Shown one piece after another: positions 1 to 8,172 of a DNA stretch of 64,000 bases. Within the stretch, counting starts at the first letter, position 1; every line of letters begins with the position of its first letter. The position numbers were made by a program, and so were the translations under genes. The stretch spans positions 379,623-443,622 of the forward strand of contig NZ_KE384358.1 in NCBI RefSeq assembly GCF_000425385.1, written 5' to 3'. The notes beneath the pieces are model-generated. The model was given only the letters and a program-made list of their open reading frames with translations. It ran no database searches and had not been told where the DNA came from. Source of the DNA: Pseudoduganella violaceinigra DSM 15887 (GTDB lineage: Bacteria; Pseudomonadota; Gammaproteobacteria; Burkholderiales; Burkholderiaceae_D).

Positions 1-273
1 CCAGGACAGGTCCAGCCCCAGCCGGTCGAAACTGGCGAAAGCCGTACTGCCGTCCGGCTCCATGATTTTCAGGCCCTGCACCGAAGCGGCGAGCGTGAAT
101 GGATTGAACGAGACGTCTTCGATGCTCAGCTGGCGATGCAGTTTTTCCGCGGCTTGCTTGGCCGCCTGCGACTTCACGATCGCCGGCACGGCCAGGAAGC
201 CGATGCCGGTGTAGGCGAGCAGCAGCCCAGCTAATGTGCCGGGAACGAGATATTTCAGTGGCGGGATCTTCAT
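1..273 (-). CDS. DUF748 (AsmA-like) domain protein, N-terminal fragment cut by window edge
   Basis: The first 91 codons of a minus-strand gene that continues beyond base 1. The protein opens with MKIPPLKYLVPG followed by one hydrophobic segment (about residues 8-30), which suggests a single N-terminal membrane anchor with the rest in the periplasm. Downstream of it the pattern FNPFTLAASVQGLKI then MEPDGSTAFASFDRL is typical of the start of DUF748/AsmA-type proteins, which are large envelope proteins linked to outer-membrane homeostasis. The start ATG (271-273) overlaps the TGA of the DUF6351 gene upstream (ATGA), so the two are probably translated together. Family assignment is by sequence pattern only; the bulk of the protein is not visible. 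Confidence 0.7.
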   Translation of the reverse strand, partial: MKIPPLKYLVPGTLAGLLLAYTGIGFLAVPAIVKSQAAKQAAEKLHRQLSIEDVSFNPFTLAASVQGLKIMEPDGSTAFASFDRLGLDLSW

Positions 274-2219
274 AAGCCGTTATTGTAATCGCAGACGCCC
301 TGCGGGAAGATTCGTGCGAGCCATGCTTTTTGTGCATCGCTGAAGCGCACTGACGGCCCGTACGTACCATCCGCAATTGCGGCGCTCACCGGTTTCAGCC
401 TGCATTTGAAGGTATCGCCCCGGATCGACTCCCCGGCCACCATGCGCGGGCTGCTATGGATCGGGAAAGCCAGGGTGCAGGCGCCCGGCTTGCCGCCGTC
501 GAGCACACCGGCCCACACCTCCGGGCCGGAGCCGATCACCGTGCCAGCGCTGTCCACGCAACGATCGGCGAATTCGGGCGGAGCGCTGCCGCTGGACAGG
601 TATTTGTCCAGCACCCACAGCGCCTTCATCACCTGCCCCGGCAAATCCGTATCCGGCCGTGCGAACCAGATCACCTGCCGCTTCGCTTCGCCCGGATTGG
701 CGGCCAACAGACGCGCACGCACCGAGAACGCCTGCCGCGCATTGTGCATGTCCAGTTCCGCCTCACGATAGGGCCGCAGGTCGATCATCGGAATGCCAAG
801 CTGCTTGCCGCTGAAGACGTGGCCCGAATCCCAGGCCGCCCGAATGGCGCGCTGCTCGCCTTCGCGCCGCGGCGCGGGCGTGCCCGCCGGATCGCGGCAG
901 GTGGCGCTGCGGTGCATATTGGCCGAATCGAAAGGATCGCTGTCCGGCTTATACGGCACGAACTCGCGCTGCTCCTTCCAGCTTCCCGCGCAGGCGTTCA
1001 AGCGCAGGAATTCGTCGGCGTCGAGCTTGCCCGCCGCCAGCGCTGAGAGCCCGTACTGCACGCCCACATTATCGATCGGAATGGGCGCGTAGCCTTCGGC
1101 ATCGGTACCGTAAATATCCTCCAGGTCATTCCAGTGCGTCCATTTCACCTTGGCGAAAATCTCCGGCGCATAGCCGTAGAACGCAATCGCCTTATCAAAT
1201 TTGCTATCGCGGAAGTAAGGATTCAGGGTCGTCGGCATGGCAAAGCGCCAGCCGTTGATGCACTCTGTCGAACCGGTTTTTCCGGTAATCGGATTTTTCG
1301 CGGTATCGCTGGCATTCATGCCTTGCACCAGCGACTGCCGGCTCCAGGTCGCCCACGGCGAAGCCGGGTCGCGCTCCACCTCCTCGCGGAAGTACTGCCC
1401 CAGCAAGGGGCAATCGGCAATCGGGATCGACTGCGTGATCATGTCCGGATAAGACTGCACCGGAATGCCGGCGTCAAACAGGCCGGGACGGTTTTGCGCA
1501 AACATATATTGCTGCACCGCGCCGCCCGAGCCGCCGATGCCTATCGTATAAACGGGCTTGCCGTAGGTCGCGGTGAAGTACGCCTTGGTCTGCGCCGCGG
1601 TTTCCTCCGCCAGGCGCATATTGTAGTGCACCCCGCTCTCGTTGCCGGATGAACTGGCAATGGCATAGCCTTCCGCCAGCAGCTTCGGCATCAGCAATTT
1701 TTCAGAGCCGTTCAGCGCATCGTTGAACCACATGGCAAGCCCCTGCTGATGGCCGATGCCGACGCCGCCGCGCATCCAGTAGACCAGCTTATGGTTCCAG
1801 GGCGCCAGCTCCAGCATCGCAATCGTATAGACGAAGCGGTTGATGGTGCCCACCTCCACCCGCACCACGAAGGGAATCGTCGCCCCATTCACCAAGGTCA
1901 TTTTCATGTCTGGCGGCGGCAGCTTGTAGCCGCTCTCGGGATCGAAGGGCTTGAAGCCGGTGCCGGTGAAGTAGAAGAGCTGGATGCGCGGCTTGATCGC
2001 ACATTGGCTGCTATAGCCCACCAACTTGCCGGCATCGTCGCGTACCGGATGCCCGATTCCCTTGTCGTTGTCGGGCAGCGGCTGGCCCAGGCCCGATTCC
2101 ACCGTCCGGCAGATGAAAGGCTGTTGCTGGTGCGCTTGTGGGGGATGTTGGGGTTGTTGCGGTGTGCTGCATCCTGCCAAGGTGATAGCCGCGGTCACGG
2201 CCAGAATCCAAGCTTTCAT
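270..2219 (-). CDS. DUF6351 family lipoprotein, probable alpha/beta-hydrolase fold
   Basis: 649 aa. The N-terminus is a lipoprotein signal with a LAGC lipobox (Cys17), followed by a Gln/Pro-rich linker (about 20-34). The body matches the DUF6351 family as I recall it: a YWMRGGVGIGHQQG stretch near 148-160 and a serine-hydrolase-like elbow GIGGSGG with the putative nucleophile Ser near residue 231, resembling tannase/feruloyl-esterase-like folds. Substrate is unknown. The start is well supported by AAGGAGGAGG eight to ten bases before the ATG. It overlaps by 3 nt the DUF748 gene that follows, so they form a two-gene unit. Hydrolase activity is inferred from the Gly-x-Ser-x-Gly-like motif and not from a named enzyme family. 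Confidence 0.75.
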   Translation of the reverse strand: MKAWILAVTAAITLAGCSTPQQPQHPPQAHQQQPFICRTVESGLGQPLPDNDKGIGHPVRDDAGKLVGYSSQCAIKPRIQLFYFTGTGFKPFDPESGYKLPPPDMKMTLVNGATIPFVVRVEVGTINRFVYTIAMLELAPWNHKLVYWMRGGVGIGHQQGLAMWFNDALNGSEKLLMPKLLAEGYAIASSSGNESGVHYNMRLAEETAAQTKAYFTATYGKPVYTIGIGGSGGAVQQYMFAQNRPGLFDAGIPVQSYPDMITQSIPIADCPLLGQYFREEVERDPASPWATWSRQSLVQGMNASDTAKNPITGKTGSTECINGWRFAMPTTLNPYFRDSKFDKAIAFYGYAPEIFAKVKWTHWNDLEDIYGTDAEGYAPIPIDNVGVQYGLSALAAGKLDADEFLRLNACAGSWKEQREFVPYKPDSDPFDSANMHRSATCRDPAGTPAPRREGEQRAIRAAWDSGHVFSGKQLGIPMIDLRPYREAELDMHNARQAFSVRARLLAANPGEAKRQVIWFARPDTDLPGQVMKALWVLDKYLSSGSAPPEFADRCVDSAGTVIGSGPEVWAGVLDGGKPGACTLAFPIHSSPRMVAGESIRGDTFKCRLKPVSAAIADGTYGPSVRFSDAQKAWLARIFPQGVCDYNNGL

Positions 2220-2262
2220 GGCGCCTCCTCCTTGTACGCCAGTGTAACTCCGCTATGGCGAT

Positions 2263-2965
2263 TTGCTCAGATCTTCCAGCATCGAATTGCATGGGAGAAG
2301 ACATAAAAGCCAGCGAAACAGAAGTGCACGCGTCTCGCGATATACGCCTCTTCTTCTGCCCCTCTGCAGCACCGTCCACGCAAGTGAACTGGATGCCGTC
2401 ACCACCGCCATCAATGCGGGAGAGTTCAAGCAAGTCACGAGCGTCGTCGCGGCCCAGCATGGCAAGCTCGTTTACGAACACTACGTCGACAAAGACGGTG
2501 CCGATGGCCTGCGCAACACGCGCTCGGTCAGCAAGACGATCACCGGCATGCTGGCTGGCCTCGCCGTCGAGCGGAATCTCCTGCGCGCCGATACGCCAGT
2601 GCTCCCCTGCTTTCCCGACCTGCAACCGACGGCATATGCCGACCCGCACAAGAACAAGATCAACGGTCGAAGATTTTTTGACCATGAGTTCCCTGCTCGA
2701 ATGCGATGACGAGAACCAGCTTTTGCGCGGCAACGAAGACCGCATGTACCTGATGAAATGGCAGTTCCAGACCAAGGGCACGGCCATGACGGGCGGCGGG
2801 CTGCAGCTACGCAGCGTGGATTTGATGAAGCTCGGCCAGCTCTATCTCGATGGCGGGCGGTGGGCTGGCAAGCAAATCATTCCAGCCGTCCAGGTGCGCG
2901 ATGCCCAACCTTTCAGCGAAAAACTGCTGACCGGATTGCTCGTCCCCGCGCTCATGAGGCCCTGA
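2263..2965 (+). pseudogene. Decayed beta-lactamase-family serine hydrolase
   Basis: Frame 1 carries the N-terminal half of a PF00144-type hydrolase, including the nucleophile motif SVSK, up to about 2661. At 2662 one extra A (ATCAACGG in place of an expected ATCACGG) shifts the frame. The expected continuation TVEDFLTMSSLLECDDENQ is then found in frame 2 as far as RMYL. After that the roughly 60-80 residues normally carrying the second active-site motif are missing. The sequence resumes at a typical QTKGTAMTGGGLQLR segment and ends early at 2965, without the family's C-terminal part. No Shine-Dalgarno sequence or clear start codon is visible. So there are at least three lesions: +1 frameshift, internal deletion and C-terminal truncation. 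Two intact relatives lie at 27.9 and 29.5 kb. Confidence 0.8.
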
Positions 2966-2988
2966 TCAGGGCAGCGTTCCAGGACTGC

Positions 2989-3024
2989 TTGACTAGAATA
3001 AAATTCTAGAACAATATTCTAGTC
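2989..3024 (+). promoter_or_regulatory. Probable TetR operator overlapping promoter of the regulator-hydrolase operon
   Basis: CTAGAAT (2993-2999) and ATTCTAG (3003-3009) form an inverted repeat, and a third half-site ATTCTAG lies at 3016-3022, immediately before the ATG at 3025. The outer pair GACTAGAAT / ATTCTAGTC (2991-2999 and 3016-3024) is itself a perfect inverted repeat. TTGACT at 2989-2994 can serve as a -35 box, and an AT-rich -10 (AATATT, 3013-3018) lies 18 nt downstream. Binding here would block transcription, as expected for TetR autoregulation. That the TetR at 3025 is the ligand is inferred from adjacency. Confidence 0.6.
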
Positions 3025-3642
3025 ATGAGCCAAGTTGACCGTAAATCCGCCATCCTGTCCGCCGCCCTCGCCGTTTTCTCCGAAAAAGGCATCGAAGCCG
3101 CGTCGATCGACGACATCCGCCAGCGCTGCCAGGCGTCGGTGGGCAGCATTTACCACCACTTCGGCAACAAGGAAGGGATCGCCGCCGCCCTTTTCGAGCA
3201 GGGGCTGGATGATTACTGGGCCCGCATCAAGGCCAACCTGGCGCAGGCCGGCAACGCCGAATTTGCCGTGCACTCCATCGTCAGCACCCACCTGCACTGG
3301 ATCGTCGAGCAACCCGATATGGCGCGCTTCCTGTTCGCGCGCCGCCAGGCTGTGAGCGCCGAGCATAACGACGCCATCCGCCAGCGCACCGGCGCGCATT
3401 TCAAGGACGTATTCGAAAAGCTGAAACCCTGGTTCAAGCAGGGAGTACTACGCCGCATGCCGACCGAGCTTTACGGCCCGCTGCTGCTTGGCCCATCGCA
3501 GGAACTGGCGCGCAACTGGCTGAGCGGAAGGCTCTCCTTCGACCCGCTCAGCGTCATCGATGAATTGAGCAGCGCCGCCTGGCGCACGCTCGCCACCAAT
3601 CCGAACCACACCGGCGTGCAACACGCAGGAGCAAAAGAATGA
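3025..3642 (+). CDS. TetR/AcrR family transcriptional regulator
   Basis: 205 aa. Residues about 5-55 form the TetR N-terminal DNA-binding domain, with the usual helix-turn-helix ending in the hallmark GSIYHHFGNKEGI. The remaining 150 residues are a variable ligand-binding and dimerisation domain. It precedes and overlaps by 4 nt (ATGA) an alpha/beta hydrolase, so it most likely represses its own operon through the palindromes at 2991-3024. No Shine-Dalgarno sequence is present, because the operator half-site occupies the bases before the ATG; the message may be leaderless. The inducer cannot be deduced, though a substrate or product of the hydrolase is the natural guess. Confidence 0.9.
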   Translation: MSQVDRKSAILSAALAVFSEKGIEAASIDDIRQRCQASVGSIYHHFGNKEGIAAALFEQGLDDYWARIKANLAQAGNAEFAVHSIVSTHLHWIVEQPDMARFLFARRQAVSAEHNDAIRQRTGAHFKDVFEKLKPWFKQGVLRRMPTELYGPLLLGPSQELARNWLSGRLSFDPLSVIDELSSAAWRTLATNPNHTGVQHAGAKE

Positions 3643-4493
3643 GCAGCACCCGCCTTACACTGCAAACGAAGGACGGCCAGCAGCTGGTCGCCTACCGCCA
3701 CGAGCCGTCGAGCGATCCGCGCGCCCAGGTGGTCATCGCTCCCGGCATGGCGATCCCCCAGGGCTTCTACCGGGCTTTTGCAGCTTTCCTGGCGGGACTG
3801 GGTTACCGGGTCTGGACCTTCGACTATCGCGGCATGGGCGAGTCGCGCCAAGGCTCACTGCGCCGCTGCGAGGCCGACATCACCGTCTGGATTACGCTCG
3901 ACTTCGAAGCCGTCGTGCAGCATGCCACCGCACAGTCCCCCGGCCTGCCCCTGTTCCTGCTTGGCCATAGCATGGGCGGCCAGACCGCCCCGCTGCTGCC
4001 GTCGTTCAGCAAGGTGGCAGGCTTGATCAATGTCGCTGTCGGCAGCGGCGCCACGCGCCACAACCAGCCGCGCATCCAGCGCATGGCGCCGCTGCTGTGG
4101 CATGTGCTGACACCATTGACCTGCAAACTTCTCGGCTACTTCCCGGGCGAGCGCCTCGGCATCCTAGGGGACATCCCGCGCGGCGCCATGCTGCAATGGC
4201 GCCGCTGGTGCCTTACGCCGGACTACCTGCTGTCGGGCGAACCCGGTGCGCGCGCAGCCTATGCCAGCGCCACTTTCCCGGTGCTCGGCCTCACCTTCAC
4301 GGACGATGAACTCCTGCTCGAATCCGGCTCCCGCCTGCTGCATGACGCCTACACGGGCGCCAAGGTCGACTATCGCGTGCTGAGCCCACAAGCCTTCAAC
4401 CAAGAGCGCATCGGCCACTTCGGATTCTTCAAATCGCATCAGGAAAAGATATTGTGGCCGCTGGTGGGCCAATGGCTCGATCAGCATTGCTGA
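3639..4493 (+). CDS. Alpha/beta hydrolase (serine hydrolase, lysophospholipase-like)
   Basis: 284 aa with the alpha/beta-hydrolase layout. The nucleophile elbow GHSMGG places Ser111 as nucleophile, TDDE (about 222) is a candidate acid, and IGHFGFF near the C-terminus supplies the catalytic His. No signal peptide is seen, so the protein is probably cytoplasmic. It is translationally coupled to the TetR gene (ATGA overlap), which suggests substrate-induced expression. The substrate is unknown; an ester or lipid substrate is a guess from the fold. Confidence 0.85.
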   Translation: MSSTRLTLQTKDGQQLVAYRHEPSSDPRAQVVIAPGMAIPQGFYRAFAAFLAGLGYRVWTFDYRGMGESRQGSLRRCEADITVWITLDFEAVVQHATAQSPGLPLFLLGHSMGGQTAPLLPSFSKVAGLINVAVGSGATRHNQPRIQRMAPLLWHVLTPLTCKLLGYFPGERLGILGDIPRGAMLQWRRWCLTPDYLLSGEPGARAAYASATFPVLGLTFTDDELLLESGSRLLHDAYTGAKVDYRVLSPQAFNQERIGHFGFFKSHQEKILWPLVGQWLDQHC

Positions 4494-4517
4494 TGCAACT
4501 GCGCCGATTCGCGCATT

Positions 4518-5411
4518 CTATTTTTTGCCGGCCGGCTCCTGCGGCCGATACCACAATTCGCTGCGCGCCAGCGGCGTTTGCGGCGGCAAGGCTGGGTTGG
4601 GAATGCGGAACAGGCGGCGCTGCGCAAGACCGGAACGCTTGATCAGCGGCCCTTTGTATTCCATGAAGAGCGCTTGCAGCGAGCCGTCATGCACCATGGT
4701 TTCCAAGCCGGCCTCCAAGCGGCGCGCCAGCATTTCTCCATCCACATCGCGGCGCGTAAAAAAATAGCGCGCCAAGGGGTAGTAGAGCGCGATACCCGGC
4801 TCGACTTCGATACTGAATTGCTGGTGCCGCTCATCGTACTCGCGCAAGGCTTCATCCACCGAACGCGAAAACGCGTCGAAACGCCTGACTGCCAGCATCG
4901 AGAACAGGCCATCGTAGTTATTCCCTTCCACTACCTTGAAGCCGGCAGACTGCAGGATGCCGACGTCGACCCAGCCCTTACCCTGCCCTATGCTGAAATG
5001 GCGCAACTGGTCGAGGGTACTGACCTCGGCAAACAGGGGCACCTCGTCCTGGCGCACCAGAAGCAGGCGATAGCCGATCAGGCCGCGGTCGACGGGAATC
5101 CGTATCGGGCGAAACTGCTGCTCCAGCTGTACCGAGGTGGCGCGCACAAATAGATTGATGGGGCCTGCCGCCGCCGCTTCGGCCGTGACTCGCGCCGGCG
5201 ACATGTACTGGCTAGCCTGGCGCAGCTCGTATGGCCCGAAAGTGGGACGCGTCTTCTCCAGGGCGGTGCGCAGCACCTCCCAGTCGTACTGGTAACGGCT
5301 GTCATGCTCGGACTCGGGGCGCGGATAGACGATCTGCAGTGGCGGCCCAGCCGCTTCCGCGGCTATGGGCCCCACCGCCACCAGGGCCATGAATAGCAAG
5401 CTAAAAATCAT
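4518..5411 (-). CDS. Periplasmic solute-binding (PBP type 2) family protein
   Basis: 297 aa. A signal peptide (about 1-20, ending AAEAAG) precedes a domain with the features of bacterial extracellular solute-binding proteins of the amino-acid-like class, for example a central YDGLFSMLAVRRFDAF and C-terminal MVHDGSLQALFMEY. No ABC permease or ATPase lies next to it, and related orphan proteins in this bacterial group are often sensors or of unknown role. The start overlaps the stop of the upstream porin by 11 nt, so the two are probably co-transcribed. Ligand unknown. Confidence 0.7.
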   Translation of the reverse strand: MIFSLLFMALVAVGPIAAEAAGPPLQIVYPRPESEHDSRYQYDWEVLRTALEKTRPTFGPYELRQASQYMSPARVTAEAAAAGPINLFVRATSVQLEQQFRPIRIPVDRGLIGYRLLLVRQDEVPLFAEVSTLDQLRHFSIGQGKGWVDVGILQSAGFKVVEGNNYDGLFSMLAVRRFDAFSRSVDEALREYDERHQQFSIEVEPGIALYYPLARYFFTRRDVDGEMLARRLEAGLETMVHDGSLQALFMEYKGPLIKRSGLAQRRLFRIPNPALPPQTPLARSELWYRPQEPAGKK

Positions 5412-6525
5412 GCCGCAATCCTAGCAGGAAAGCGATTGGATGGCGCCCCATGGTGCCCTCAGCGCCCGCCTTGCCGGTATTGCCGAAGTCATATCCCGAC
5501 TGCGCGCCATTGCGCAATTGCTCGACTTGCGCCCACAGATCGGTACGCACTGACAGGCCATAGTGGTAAGTCAACGAGTAGAGGTAAGCGCGCGCATCGC
5601 TGCCGACAAAGATGCCGGAGAAAGTGGGGGTCTGCATTCCGCGCCCGCCGCCTGCCCGATACATCGCCAGCTCCATGATGTGCGGCCCGCTCAGGTAGCG
5701 GCCCAGAATACCCGCCGCCTCCTGCCTGAGGCTCACCCGCCCCGGGTTCGCATAGCGCAGGTGCTGCAGGTAGCCGGCCAGGTAATAATTCGGATTGAAG
5801 CGGTAGGATGCGGTCAGCAGAACGGCATGATCGGACAGCCCCGGCCCGCGCAAGTTGCGGTGCGTCTGGAAGGCCAGGCCGCCATTCCATCCATTGGCGG
5901 TGTAATGCAGCTTGCTCGACCAGACGCGCGTACCGCACCCCGACTCGCCCAGCGCCATATGCGTCGAAAACTGCCAGCCGCGCAGGACCGGACCGTCATA
6001 GCGCAGCGAGTTGGCCAGCCGGCCGTCGAACGAGAAGTTATTGTTGTCGTCGGTGCCCGGCACCGCCCCGTCGCAGGGCTTGCTGCCCGCCCCCAGCAGA
6101 TTGCTGTAGCCGTTGGCCCAGAAGCCGTTGATATTGTCGTTGGAAAGATTGTTGAAATAGCCAGGGCCGGCGATATTATGGAAGTCATCGAACGGCGCCA
6201 GCATGTAACCAATCCGCAACTGGCCCCAGTTGCCGGCCAGCCCGACGCTGGTTTCACGGTTGCCCAGGCTGCCGCCGCCCGTGTCGGCCCCAATACCGGT
6301 CTCGATCACATACGTGGCCGCCAGCGTATCCGTCAACGCCTCGCGGCCCTTGATGCCAAGCTTGCTCGACAGGCTGTTCTCTGTGGCGCTGTGGCCATGC
6401 TCCGGCCCATAACCGGCATGCCCGGCCAACACCAGGTTGATCCGGCCATACACCAGCGCCGTACCCTGCGCTGCGGCACTGGCGGCAAGCGAAGCAAGCA
6501 ACACACCGCAAAGAAAGCCGCGCAT
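5401..6525 (-). CDS. Gram-negative porin (general diffusion, betaproteobacterial type)
   Basis: 374 aa from the ATG at 6525. The start was chosen because MRGFLCGVLLASLAASAAAQ is a clean signal peptide with an AQ cleavage site; the open frame runs 15 codons further upstream without such a signal. The mature protein has the pattern of the Neisseria/Burkholderia porin family: an early LVYGRINL strand, the conserved LSSKLGIKGREAL stretch, repeated amphipathic beta strands, and a C-terminal aromatic (LLGLRHDF, terminal Phe), the outer-membrane barrel assembly signal. It sits upstream of, and overlaps, the solute-binding protein gene. Confidence 0.88.
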   Translation of the reverse strand: MRGFLCGVLLASLAASAAAQGTALVYGRINLVLAGHAGYGPEHGHSATENSLSSKLGIKGREALTDTLAATYVIETGIGADTGGGSLGNRETSVGLAGNWGQLRIGYMLAPFDDFHNIAGPGYFNNLSNDNINGFWANGYSNLLGAGSKPCDGAVPGTDDNNNFSFDGRLANSLRYDGPVLRGWQFSTHMALGESGCGTRVWSSKLHYTANGWNGGLAFQTHRNLRGPGLSDHAVLLTASYRFNPNYYLAGYLQHLRYANPGRVSLRQEAAGILGRYLSGPHIMELAMYRAGGGRGMQTPTFSGIFVGSDARAYLYSLTYHYGLSVRTDLWAQVEQLRNGAQSGYDFGNTGKAGAEGTMGRHPIAFLLGLRHDF

Positions 6526-6589
6526 TGGTCCACGTCCATAGGATGAAGGGTAGTGGAATTGTAGAGCCAAAACGGGCGGCTACGCGAAT

Positions 6590-8026
6590 TCAGTCGAACT
6601 GCAAGTTGCCTGGATACGGCACCAGGACGATGCGCGTTTTCTCGACGCGCCAGTCCAGCGGAATTTTATGCGACTTGAAGGTCAGGCTGACCACCTCTCC
6701 CCGCTCGAGCGCTGAGCGTAGTTTGGGCGAAAAAGGCTCGGACAGTTTCGCGCAACCAGATGCGTCGATGTCCACGTCGGCCTGCATATCATGCCAAAAC
6801 TCGGCATCGTGAAGCTCCAGACTCCATTGGGCGCCATTGGGTAGCTTGTATCGCTCGCCATCGGCAGTGCGCGGATCGAGCTGGCATGCGTTCAGATAGA
6901 TGGGCAGCTTGGGCACGGGACGGGTGCGTTTCGCTTGCTGTGCCACGAAACGGCGCCACTTGTAGTGGTTCAGGAGGCGGTCGAGGCGCCCCCGATCATT
7001 CACTCCATCCTGATACAACTCCTGCAAGCGCTTGGTGCCGCGTTCCAGTACATCGGCATTCCACTCGCTGTTCATTTGCTCCATCAACATCCGGTACACA
7101 TCACCGCGCGCCGCCGTCAGGCCGAGCTCCAGCGCCCGCTCATAATGCGCCAGGGCTGACGCGGCGCGCTCCTGCTCCATGCCGGACTCGCGTTCATCCA
7201 TTTTTCCGAGATAGCGGTGCGCCGCGGGGATATCCCGTTTCGCTGCCTTTTCAAATGCGGGCCGCGCCTCGTCGTAATTGCCGTCGATGTACATCAGCGC
7301 ACCGTAATTGCTCCACGCCGCTGGCGTATCCTGCTCCTTGGCTTTGTTCAACCAGGTCAGCACCAGCTCATGCGTGATCAGAGGATCGCCCTTTTCATCC
7401 GAGTCGGAGTCGGAGTCGGAGTCGGAGTCGGTCGGGATCCCTGTTTGCCAGGCATAGGCTCGCAAATACTGCCTGCTGGCGGCGTCGACATCGCTCGCCT
7501 TGCCCGCAACTTCAAATGCTTTGGCGTAGTAGTCGCCGGATTTGCGGGCTTGGATCACGCGTTCGGCGACCTCCTCGCTTTTGTCCGGATCGGCCGGTTC
7601 GTAGGCCCGCCCCAGGTTGTAAAGAGTGGGCATTTTCAAACCCTTATCGAGGGCCTTCTGGAACTGTTCGATGGCTGCTTTGCGGTCGCCGGCATCCAGA
7701 GCCAGCACACCCAAATTATGCGTGGCGCGTACCGAACCGCGCGCCTCCGCCTTTCTGTAATAGCTGCGCGCCAGTTCCTGGTCTTTTTCCACGCCCAGGC
7801 CTTGGGCATACGATTTACCAAGCAGGAATAGGGCTTCAGCATCGCCGCCAGCGGCAGCGCGCGCGGCTTCCGGCTGGAAGTCGCTGTATCGCTTATCAAG
7901 GAGCGATTGCTCGAGTGGAGAGACTGGCGCCTGCGCCAAAGCGGAGGCAACGCAGCTGCTGAAAAGCAGGGTCGCGAGCAGACTGCGCGCATTATGGGCA
8001 CGGCAAAGAAGGGACGGCATAGGCAT
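6590..8026 (-). CDS. SEL1/TPR-repeat secreted protein
   Basis: 478 aa using the ATG at 8026, which places a signal peptide (about 1-32, ending ASALAQ) at the N-terminus; a second ATG two codons later is equally possible. Residues about 40-350 are a run of SEL1/TPR-like helical repeats (examples ALFLLGKSYAQGLGVEKD, ATHNLGVLALDAGDRKAA), which usually mediate protein contacts. A low-complexity Ser-Asp tract sits in the middle of the repeats and is encoded by a GAGTCG hexamer array. The last 100 residues are a separate, unrecognised domain ending in VLVPYPGNLQFD. No neighbour hints at a partner. Confidence 0.7.
   Translation of the reverse strand: MPMPSLLCRAHNARSLLATLLFSSCVASALAQAPVSPLEQSLLDKRYSDFQPEAARAAAGGDAEALFLLGKSYAQGLGVEKDQELARSYYRKAEARGSVRATHNLGVLALDAGDRKAAIEQFQKALDKGLKMPTLYNLGRAYEPADPDKSEEVAERVIQARKSGDYYAKAFEVAGKASDVDAASRQYLRAYAWQTGIPTDSDSDSDSDSDEKGDPLITHELVLTWLNKAKEQDTPAAWSNYGALMYIDGNYDEARPAFEKAAKRDIPAAHRYLGKMDERESGMEQERAASALAHYERALELGLTAARGDVYRMLMEQMNSEWNADVLERGTKRLQELYQDGVNDRGRLDRLLNHYKWRRFVAQQAKRTRPVPKLPIYLNACQLDPRTADGERYKLPNGAQWSLELHDAEFWHDMQADVDIDASGCAKLSEPFSPKLRSALERGEVVSLTFKSHKIPLDWRVEKTRIVLVPYPGNLQFD
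7401..7430. repeat. Five tandem copies of GAGTCG inside a coding region
   Basis: Five perfect back-to-back copies of the hexamer GAGTCG, read on the minus strand as Ser-Asp repeats within the SEL1/TPR protein. Because the unit is six bases, copy-number change by slippage would lengthen or shorten the acidic tract in steps of two residues without breaking the frame. Confidence 0.95.
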
Positions 8027-8172
8027 GCGCAAAAGCCCGAATCTTATAACAATTTCATAACAAGCTTGTGTACTGGAAGAAGTCACCGCAGTGCGGCGCG
8101 GCGCGGCAATTTAGTTGACGGAATCACACTCCAGACGAATAATGCAAACCCTGTCAAAAAATTAATAAGTCC

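Noticed and set aside
7401..7430. Tandem repeat considered as a CRISPR array
   Set aside because: Six-base units without spacers, lying in a coding frame. It is a simple sequence repeat.
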